NCBI GenBank assembly: GCA_030615655.1
Contig: JAUWYU010000042.1
Location: 1-9,919, forward strand
DNA length: 9,919 nt
Direction of reading: 5' to 3'
Source of the DNA: Dehalococcoidia bacterium
GTDB lineage: Bacteria > Chloroflexota > Dehalococcoidia > Dehalococcoidales > RBG-16-60-22
This document shows positions 4,439 to 9,919 of the stretch, piece after piece. Each line of letters begins with the position of its first letter. Position 1 is the first letter of the stretch. The notes below the pieces were generated by a model that saw nothing but the letters and a program-made list of their open reading frames with translations, ran no database searches and was not told where the DNA came from. The position numbers and the translations under genes were made by a program.

Positions 4439-6742
4439 TCATGTTCCATGTATTACATAGTGCACCGTACTGCCGGTGACGGTCTCGCTCCGGAAGGACA
4501 GGATAATATATATCAGGTTCCAGTGGTCATAATCAGGCCAGCCGGATACCATATCCAGTTGTGCCGTGGTGGCTCCCGCCTCCAGCAGGCCACTCGCCCA
4601 GGTAACATAGAAGGTATCAATATCGACGCCCTCCTCTTCCATACCGATTGACTTCGAGTCCCATACGTTGTCCAGAGAGCCCTCGCCGTCGGAGAGTTTC
4701 GTGCCATTAAATCTTAAATAGTCGCCGTAGTACTGGTAATCTCCATCGCCGACAAAGCATGTCAGCGTCGCCGCGTTCGGATATTGCCCGAGGTCTTCCG
4801 GCGGGTCTGGAACGACGAAGCCAGTGATGATACCGCCCGGCTCACCGTCGTCATCGAAATCAAGGTTCTCGTTGCCGCCATTAAAGGCAAAGTCATCATA
4901 AAGGTAGAGCTGGTGTCCCGCCGTCTCCGGGCTGGAATAAATGACGATAAGGGACCAGCCAGCATAAGACAGCAGATCCCCCGTGGTGGCATCGACACTG
5001 CCGACGGTGTATTCCCCGTTGCCGGTATGGTTTTCTTCATCGCCTAAATCAGAAAACGCTTTGACCAGGCTGGTCACGTCAAGGTTACAGGCATAGGAAA
5101 AGCCGTAATCGTTGTCCAGTATAGATGACTCGGTGGCCGTTATTTCCTCGATCCCGAAAGGGTCTATCTCAGGGACGCCGCCGTCAAGGTAAACCTGGTC
5201 ACCGTTTATCTTAAAGATAACAGATTCATCTGCTTTAAACTCGGCTATGAAGAAATCGTCCACATAGCAGTACTCATCATCTCCACCGAACCCCTCCAGG
5301 TTGAACCTGAATTTGAAATTATTCGTCTTATACTCATCGGGAATGGTATCGATATAAGACACAGGCCACCAGAGGTCGTCGGCAAAGGCGGTAAAATTAG
5401 CGCTCCAGCTATTCCCCCCGTCTCCTGAGAACTGGTATATAAGAGCGTCATCAGGTTCCAATTGCCAGTCCCACTCTTCCCAGTGCGTCCAGCCGACCCT
5501 AACCGATCCGGAGGGATAAGAACTTAAGTCCAAGGAATCTTTCATGGTGCAATAGCGTGTAGATTGTGGCCCGCTACTGTAATGGCTTCTAAAGTGTCCG
5601 GAGTCTATGTTCCAACAACTGCCGGCAATCCATTCGCCAAAGTTTGAGCAGTCGTCCTGCCACATAGGCGTACCAGCAGCGAGCCAGCCGGACCAGTAAA
5701 GAAAGGCGGCAATCACGTCAGCACTGGAGGGTATATCACTAATCTCGGCATCACTAGAGTCAAGCAGTTCATCACGGACTTCCGGGGAGCCACCGCCGTC
5801 TATCATCAGGGAATTGCCCACGGCACGGTAGTCGCCGGCAATGGCAGCGCCCATTTTGCGTAACTCGCACCGGGACGCGTAGGCTTCAATCTGGATATCG
5901 CCGGCTGCTGAGGTGACTTTGAAAATCCTGGTGTCGATATCCCAGGAAAGGGGGACATCACTAACGCCGCTGGTTACCATCCAGGAAATGGTTGTCGGAG
6001 TGTCTCCAGGCTGGTCCGACGTGTAGCCAAAGGTGATGTCAGTTGTCATCGGTGTACCGTCTACAAAATCGCCAACGGATGAGAAATCAACAGGAGGGCT
6101 GAATGTCCAGACTATGGCCTCGCCGCCGGCATAGTCCGTAACGCTTTCCGAGTAGTTGTCTGAACCCGGGTCATCTTCCAGGTTGCAGTTCCCGGCGTAA
6201 TGGAAACCGAGCGGCAGCCATATTCCCAGCGAATTTACCTTCAAATCATCTTCTTCGCCCTCATCGGGATAGAAGTTTACCTTTATCTGGTAGCTCGTCC
6301 CCCCGGGAGCAGTGCCGGCTACCATCAGCTTGTTCGACTCAATGATGCTCCTGGCTTCGGCCGGGCTCAGCGGCGTCACATCCTTCGGAATCCAGACGTT
6401 CTGGATGCTTACGTTAGCCGTCAAATTATTTATCGGCTCGGATAAACTGTATGACCAGACCGTACTGTAGTCATAGGTGTCATAAGCTGGCTCGCTGAAT
6501 AATATCGCCAGACGGTCATACTGTATCTGCCAGAGGGCGTCTTCAATACCGGAATCAGCCGCATATAGTTCATCTGTCTTCGACTTGTATACCTGTCCGG
6601 TTTTAAGTGCAGTACTTATATGAGACAAGACAGGCGGAAGAGTTAGGCTGCCTATCATCAGTAAGGCCAGGACCATAATGAGAGCCTGTCCCTTCTCCTC
6701 ACGCAGGCGTTTAAGTAAGCCAGTTTTTACTTTCTTAATCAT
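4439..6742 (-). CDS. Large PilX-like minor pilin/surface protein with inserted beta-sandwich domain
   Basis: This 767-residue protein begins like PilX-type pilus assembly proteins: a basic segment (KRLREEKG, 11-18), a hydrophobic helix at about 19-42, and YAADSGIEDALW (60-71), matching the conserved helix after the membrane segment. Canonical PilX proteins are under 250 aa, so most of this is an added extracellular part. It is rich in Asp, Gly, Tyr and Trp and shows repeated beta-strand patterns. Residues 285-361 (AGDYRAVGNS, FLYWSGWL) and 503-670 (FKINGDQVYLDG, YAGWSLIVIY, YDDFAFNGGNE) look like one module. They are separated by about 140 residues (362-502) with a Trp-rich, jelly-roll-like pattern ending YCYVDDFFIAEF. 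It starts five bases after the upstream pilin-like gene and is the last gene of the operon. The likely role is a pilus-associated or membrane-anchored adhesive surface protein; N-terminal assignment is good, ligand unknown. Confidence 0.8.
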   Translation of the reverse strand: MIKKVKTGLLKRLREEKGQALIMVLALLMIGSLTLPPVLSHISTALKTGQVYKSKTDELYAADSGIEDALWQIQYDRLAILFSEPAYDTYDYSTVWSYSLSEPINNLTANVSIQNVWIPKDVTPLSPAEARSIIESNKLMVAGTAPGGTSYQIKVNFYPDEGEEDDLKVNSLGIWLPLGFHYAGNCNLEDDPGSDNYSESVTDYAGGEAIVWTFSPPVDFSSVGDFVDGTPMTTDITFGYTSDQPGDTPTTISWMVTSGVSDVPLSWDIDTRIFKVTSAAGDIQIEAYASRCELRKMGAAIAGDYRAVGNSLMIDGGGSPEVRDELLDSSDAEISDIPSSADVIAAFLYWSGWLAAGTPMWQDDCSNFGEWIAGSCWNIDSGHFRSHYSSGPQSTRYCTMKDSLDLSSYPSGSVRVGWTHWEEWDWQLEPDDALIYQFSGDGGNSWSANFTAFADDLWWPVSYIDTIPDEYKTNNFKFRFNLEGFGGDDEYCYVDDFFIAEFKADESVIFKINGDQVYLDGGVPEIDPFGIEEITATESSILDNDYGFSYACNLDVTSLVKAFSDLGDEENHTGNGEYTVGSVDATTGDLLSYAGWSLIVIYSSPETAGHQLYLYDDFAFNGGNENLDFDDDGEPGGIITGFVVPDPPEDLGQYPNAATLTCFVGDGDYQYYGDYLRFNGTKLSDGEGSLDNVWDSKSIGMEEEGVDIDTFYVTWASGLLEAGATTAQLDMVSGWPDYDHWNLIYIILSFRSETVTGSTVHYVIHGT
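5237..5659 (-). other. Probable nested beta-sandwich domain in the PilX-like protein
   Basis: This covers residues 362-502. It has alternating hydrophobic strands, many Trp/Tyr/Asp residues, four Cys (C365, C376, C398, C492) and a terminal YCYVDDFFIAEF strand typical of jelly-roll domains of the MAM or carbohydrate-binding type. The flanking parts would join smoothly without it (YWSGWLA to ADESVIFKING), which suggests insertion into an existing module. The boundaries are approximate and the fold is inferred from pattern only. Confidence 0.4.
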
Positions 6743-6747
6743 CTCTT

Positions 6748-7263
6748 TTACAAACCGGGGCGCGGGGTAATTTCGCGTACTTTAGTGACGGTAACGGCTC
6801 TTGAGCCATCGCCAACAGTAGCAGTCATGGTCAGGGTAAGCACTCCTCCGGTGACCTCACAGGTAGAATTTTCGGCCACTGAGTTGATATACTCAGCCAC
6901 TAACTTTGACCCGCCGCCGGAATAATTCCGCCTGAGCTTACCGTCTTCTATAGAATAGTCAATCTGATGTTCGGAATTGTCCCATTCGGTCCACCTTAAG
7001 ATTAGCGGGAAACCGGAAGTCCCTCCATCAGGCACTATGGTCTGCGCCATCTGGGCATCCCGGCTAATCCAGTAGATAGCGTTCATAGCATGCCGGCTGG
7101 CAGTCGTGTAGTCGCTATTACGCGCCCCCTGGTTAAGAATCTGTATGGTTGCCATGGTTATCCCGGCACCAATGAGACTGACAATGGCCAGGACGGCAAT
7201 TGTCTCAATTAGAGTAAAACCCTTCTGGTTTTTTGATATTGAGCGCAGTTTATGAAGAATCAT
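6748..7263 (-). CDS. Type IV pilin-like minor pseudopilin (PilW/GspJ-like)
   Basis: This is a 171-residue prepilin-like protein. A basic leader ends at G15, and KGFTLIE gives the class III cleavage site G15/F16, with the conserved E20 at +5 of the mature protein. A hydrophobic helix (16-36) follows. The rest is a soluble domain with an alpha-helical spine (ASRHAMNAIYWISRD, 61-75) and beta strands, as in PilW/GspJ-like minor pilins. It would be processed by prepilin peptidase PilD and help start or cap the pilus or a pseudopilus. The ATG at 7261-7263 lies within the end of the upstream pilV-like gene, a 14-base overlap implying translational coupling. The exact class is inferred from gene order (V, W, X) and size; GspJ-type is equally possible. 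Confidence 0.87.
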   Translation of the reverse strand: MILHKLRSISKNQKGFTLIETIAVLAIVSLIGAGITMATIQILNQGARNSDYTTASRHAMNAIYWISRDAQMAQTIVPDGGTSGFPLILRWTEWDNSEHQIDYSIEDGKLRRNYSGGGSKLVAEYINSVAENSTCEVTGGVLTLTMTATVGDGSRAVTVTKVREITPRPGL

Positions 7264-7618
7264 CGGGTCGCCTCACCTTATAGCTCTCCAGAATAGTTAC
7301 ATCCTTGCTGCGGTGGTTGATTGTTATCGTTATCTTCTGAATATGGCCATTGCGCATGTTATCAACATCAATATGAGTTGAATAGCCGGCGTATTTAGCG
7401 GATATTGTGGGGGAAGCATTATATGAAAAGGCGTAAGCCTGCTGTTTGATATACTCCATCTGGGATTCGGCGAGGATTCTGGCGGAGGCGTGTTCATCGG
7501 CAAGCGCACGCGCATTTGAACTCGTAGCCAGAGCTCCTAAAAAGACCACGCCGATAATGCCCAGTAGAGCGAGCGCCACCAGCGTTTCAATAAGCGAGGT
7601 CCCTGCCTCTCCCTTCAT
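7250..7618 (-). CDS. Type IV pilin-like minor pseudopilin (PilV/GspI-like), first gene of pilin operon
   Basis: This is a 122-residue prepilin-like protein when started at the ATG at 7616-7618. That start has GAGGGG seven bases upstream (7626-7631 on the + strand) and gives the short leader MKGEAG. Cleavage at G6/T7 precedes TSLIETLVALALLG, with the conserved Glu at +5 of the mature form. An alternative TTG start at 7669 adds 17 residues but has no good ribosome binding site. A soluble domain follows the helix, with ILAESQMEYIKQQAY typical of PilV/GspI spines. It is the first of three tightly spaced genes that together look like the minor-pilin set priming a type IV pilus. No pilus motor, secretin or peptidase gene is present nearby. 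Confidence 0.85.
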   Translation of the reverse strand: MKGEAGTSLIETLVALALLGIIGVVFLGALATSSNARALADEHASARILAESQMEYIKQQAYAFSYNASPTISAKYAGYSTHIDVDNMRNGHIQKITITINHRSKDVTILESYKVRRPDDSS

Positions 7619-7720
7619 CTTCACACCCCTCAGTCGGCTTTGGAGAATTACCAGTCTCTCAATAGCCAATAGCTGAGCTCCTGACTTTGGGTACAGGACC
7701 CCAATAATAACTGTAATTTA

Positions 7721-7749
7721 ATTGTGATTGACCAGACGCACGGTGTAAA
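7721..7749 (-). promoter_or_regulatory. Candidate promoter of the pilin operon
   Basis: On the - strand TTTACA (7744-7749, 5 of 6 matches to TTGACA) is followed after 17 bases by CACAAT (7721-7726, 4 of 6 matches to TATAAT). Transcription would start near 7714, about 95 bases before the pilV-like ATG. The leader contains a small hairpin (TTGGG/CCCAA). The terminator at 7861-7891 separates this operon from the upstream genes, so a promoter is expected in 7670-7860; this is the best match I see. Confidence 0.35.
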
Positions 7750-7860
7750 TAGTAAATTAGTCATGTGCTATTAGTAATGCAGTGGTTCAGTGGTTTTCAG
7801 GCAAATGGACCCAGAAAACGATACCGTCCCCATGTTGTAGAAGTTCAAGCAGAAGATGTG

Positions 7861-7891
7861 AAAAACGGGTCCCGAAACATCAGGACCCGTT
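7861..7891 (-). terminator. Intrinsic terminator of the hisF/glutamate synthase operon
   Basis: A perfect 9-bp stem, AACGGGTCC (7864-7872) with GGACCCGTT (7883-7891), encloses a 10-base loop. Read on the - strand it is followed by a run of five Ts. It lies 24 bases after the stop of the glutamate synthase-like gene, the expected place for a factor-independent terminator. Confidence 0.85.
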
Positions 7892-7914
7892 AATTTTATA
7901 TTCAAACCACAGCT

Positions 7915-9507
7915 CTAGCTATTAAGAATCTCCATCGCCTCTTCGCGGTAGGCGTCCATCAGGTAAGGTATGCCGGTGACTTTGGCGCATTCTTCGGTCA
8001 GGGACATGAGCTCTTTTCGGGTAATGGCCGGGAGGCTGAAGCACCTGGCACCGGCCATCAGCTGCTGTAAGCCTACCCTGAGCTTTTCACTGTAGCTGTA
8101 GATACCGACGGCTCCCAGCGGGATATTCTTCATTTCGCCAGCACCGACGATATTCCTGACATCCTCGTAGTTGACGAAAATTTCTTCCGGCGTTGAGCCA
8201 AACCGACTGACGGTATTCGGCAGTTTGCCGTCTTTCAGCCACCGCTCGATATTCTTGCCGACCATGCCTGGAATCATCAGGGCCCGGCCCATGCAGACGG
8301 CTTTGACAAAGGGCGCGCCGAGGGCAATAGCTTTGAAGACGCCGTCCTCGGTGCTGAAGGCGCCGGCCAGGGCAATATCAGGCACCCTTTCACCTTTCTC
8401 CGCCAGTTTCTGGCAGAACTCATAGGCTGCGGCGTGCAGGTAGAGACTCGGCATGCCCCACTCCTCCATCATGCGCCAGGGGCTCATGCCGGTGCCGCCG
8501 GGGGCGCCGTCTATCGTCAACAGGTCAATCCTAGCACGTGAGCTCCACTTGATAGCCATAGCGAGCTCGCGCAGGCCGTAGGCACCGGTTTTCAGGGTAA
8601 TGCGCTTGAATCCCAGGTCTCGCAGTCGCTGGACTTCAGCATAGAAATCATCTTCATCAATAAAACCAAGGCGACTGTGTCGTTCGAACTCCGTGATAGC
8701 GCCATCCTTGAAAGCCGCCTGGTTAACCGGATTTGACGGGTCAGGCGTAACGATGTAGCCGCGTTTCTGGAGCTCCAGCGCTCGCTCCAGGCTGTTGACT
8801 TTAATCTCACCGCCGATACACTTGGCGCCCTGCCCCCATTTAAGCTCAATCGTTTCCAGGTCGTGCTTCTTATGGACGTATTCAGCGACACCGAGCCTAG
8901 TATCCTCAACATTCATCTGGACCAGGATTTCACCGTATCCCTGATGGTAGCGGCGGTAGGTTTCGATGCGGCGATCCATATCCGGCGCCGAAATAACTTT
9001 ACCCCTGGCATCACGCTCAAGCTGAGGGTCGATACCGCAAGTATTTTCGCCACAGACCAGGGTAACCCCACTGATAGCGGCACCAATAGCGAAGTGCTCC
9101 CAGTTTTTACGGGCCATCTCGGTAGAACCCAGGGCGCCGGTAAAGATAGGCACTTTCATTTTAACCTTGATGTCCCAGCCGTAGTCGGTCTCGGTGTTTA
9201 CCGATGGGAAAGTGGCCGTGTCGGGGTCGCCGATTACTCCCTCGGGGAGTCCCCTGGCACCCAAGGCATAGCCCTGTATATTAAGATGTGAGTAATCAAT
9301 CGGGTAGTCCTTATCGCCGCCGGCAGTGATTTCGCCGAAGGGCCCGGGATAGATTAGCTCCCGACCGCGGAAGGTCGCCTTGAACACCTCGCAGTTGCCG
9401 GTGCAGCCGTCGATACAGCGGGTGCAGAGGCCACTCATCGGCACGACACTGCGAGAGCGATTGGCGGTTCGGGTGGCATCATTAGCGTTGGGGCGTTGTA
9501 AGTTCAT
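7915..9507 (-). CDS. FMN-dependent glutamate synthase-like protein (stand-alone synthase domain)
   Basis: This 530-residue protein matches the FMN-binding synthase domain of glutamate synthase (GltB-type TIM barrel), which reductively aminates 2-oxoglutarate to glutamate. Seen: ELKWGQGAKCIGGEI (221-235, the active-site loop, usually SQGAKPG), TIDGAPGGTGMSP (331-343, FMN/substrate site) and ALAGAFSTEDGVFKAIALGA (379-398, FMN phosphate site). A Cys cluster at C28, C31, C35 and C39 could bind an iron-sulfur centre. The N-terminal glutaminase domain of bacterial GltB is absent, as is its C-terminal beta-helix domain. The downstream 3Fe-4S cysteine motif is also absent; only C405 is left there. 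Ammonia or electrons would have to come from partner proteins, or the substrate may differ. The ATG has AAGGAG nine bases upstream. It follows hisF by 24 bases and ends at a terminator. The family is secure; the exact reaction is not. Confidence 0.9.
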   Translation of the reverse strand: MNLQRPNANDATRTANRSRSVVPMSGLCTRCIDGCTGNCEVFKATFRGRELIYPGPFGEITAGGDKDYPIDYSHLNIQGYALGARGLPEGVIGDPDTATFPSVNTETDYGWDIKVKMKVPIFTGALGSTEMARKNWEHFAIGAAISGVTLVCGENTCGIDPQLERDARGKVISAPDMDRRIETYRRYHQGYGEILVQMNVEDTRLGVAEYVHKKHDLETIELKWGQGAKCIGGEIKVNSLERALELQKRGYIVTPDPSNPVNQAAFKDGAITEFERHSRLGFIDEDDFYAEVQRLRDLGFKRITLKTGAYGLRELAMAIKWSSRARIDLLTIDGAPGGTGMSPWRMMEEWGMPSLYLHAAAYEFCQKLAEKGERVPDIALAGAFSTEDGVFKAIALGAPFVKAVCMGRALMIPGMVGKNIERWLKDGKLPNTVSRFGSTPEEIFVNYEDVRNIVGAGEMKNIPLGAVGIYSYSEKLRVGLQQLMAGARCFSLPAITRKELMSLTEECAKVTGIPYLMDAYREEAMEILNS

Positions 9508-9531
9508 TTTTTATTTCTCCTTCCGTTTTTC

Positions 9532-9919
9532 CTATAGGGTTACAGGTATGCCCTTTTCTTTAAGATATTGCTTGGCTTGAGGTATTGATATTTCGCCAAA
9601 GTGGAAGATAGAAGCCGCCAGGACCGCCGAGGCTTTACCTTCGGCTACTGCCTGGTAAAGGTGCTCCAGTGTACCGGCCCCACCTGAGGCTGTAACCGGA
9701 ATAGCCACGGCTTCGGCAACGGCCCTGGTCATTTCCAGGTCGTAGCCTTCCTTGGTGCCGTCGGCGTCCTTGCTGGTGAGCAATATCTCGCCGGCTCCCA
9801 GCTCCTCAACCTTCCTTGCCCAGTCGACAATACCTATACCCGTGGCTTCGCCACCACCACCACTCCTAATGAGCACCTCTAGTCGCGGCAGGCTACTACT
9901 TGGTGGATTCTTGCGTCCA
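9532..9919 (-). CDS. hisF: Imidazole glycerol phosphate synthase cyclase subunit HisF (partial, 5' end outside window)
   Basis: The last 128 residues of HisF are present; the frame stays open to the right edge (GRKNPPSSSLPRLEVLIRSG...), so the remaining half, about 120 residues, lies beyond 9919. HisF takes ammonia made from glutamine by HisH and converts PRFAR to imidazole glycerol phosphate plus AICAR, in histidine biosynthesis. Diagnostic stretches are WARKVEELGAGEILLTSKDADGTKEGYD, written here as WARKVEELGAGEI then LLTSKDADGTKEGYD (catalytic-face Asp and Gly-Thr-Lys), VTASGGAGTLEHLY (phosphate site) and ASIFHFGE near the end. The usual partner genes would be upstream, outside the window. 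It is probably co-transcribed with the glutamate synthase-like gene, both depending on glutamine/ammonia chemistry. Confidence 0.95.
   Translation of the reverse strand, partial: GRKNPPSSSLPRLEVLIRSGGGGEATGIGIVDWARKVEELGAGEILLTSKDADGTKEGYDLEMTRAVAEAVAIPVTASGGAGTLEHLYQAVAEGKASAVLAASIFHFGEISIPQAKQYLKEKGIPVTL

Noticed and set aside
4762..5047. Frames on both strands within the PilX-like gene
   Set aside because: These overlap a 767-residue gene with a clear N-terminal motif and consistent protein character. They have no recognisable domains and are shadow frames.
6946..6955. Another TTCTATAGAA palindrome
   Set aside because: It lies inside the pilW-like coding sequence, encoding ordinary residues, far from any promoter. 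It shows the motif can occur by chance.
7619..7669. N-terminal extension of the pilV-like protein from TTG at 7669
   Set aside because: The ATG at 7616-7618 has a good ribosome binding site and gives a normal short prepilin leader; the TTG has neither.
8863..9291. 142-residue + strand frame opposite the glutamate synthase-like gene
   Set aside because: It is antisense to conserved FMN-domain sequence, with no ribosome binding site or recognisable motif.
1..9919. CRISPR array or retron-like repeat structure
   Set aside because: No regularly spaced repeats of 20 to 40 bases were found; the only repeats are the short ones listed.

Overview
The window looks like chromosomal DNA of an anaerobic bacterium, most plausibly a Dehalococcoidia-like member of the Chloroflexota. 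That placement is inference from gene content and general protein character; there is no rRNA or other marker gene here. It holds seven supportable protein genes: three on the + strand in the left 4 kb and four on the - strand in the right 5.5 kb. It also contains AT-rich spacers with signs of past mobile-element activity.

Left (1-3070): an AT-rich leader with three copies of a TTCTATAG-centred palindrome precedes a two-gene operon. The first gene encodes a short-chain dehydrogenase/reductase. The second, at 1349-3070, would be read as two ORFs by a standard gene caller. It is better read as one 573-residue selenoprotein, with an in-frame TGA at 1709-1711 as a selenocysteine codon in a U-P-G-C redox motif. 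A hairpin with a GGUC apical loop follows at almost the same distance as in E. coli fdhF. This is the most interesting item in the window.

Middle (3071-4438): an AT-rich islet with a lone GIY-YIG nuclease-domain gene, bracketed by two similar 19-base sequences. The right one continues into what looks like the 3' end of a tmRNA gene, a classic integrase target. Beyond it lie a degenerate 43-base direct repeat resembling insertion-sequence ends, a strong hairpin followed by a T-run, and a short open frame with no clear start. I read this as an old integration scar.

Right (4439-9919, - strand): a compact minor-pilin operon transcribed in the order pilV-like, pilW-like, pilX-like. The last product is unusually large (767 aa) and carries a probable beta-sandwich domain inserted in its extracellular part. 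Upstream of it, ending at a clear intrinsic terminator, are hisF (cut by the window edge) and a stand-alone FMN-dependent glutamate synthase-like protein. They are 24 bases apart and probably co-transcribed, linking histidine biosynthesis with glutamine/glutamate metabolism.

No CRISPR array, complete tRNA or rRNA was seen.
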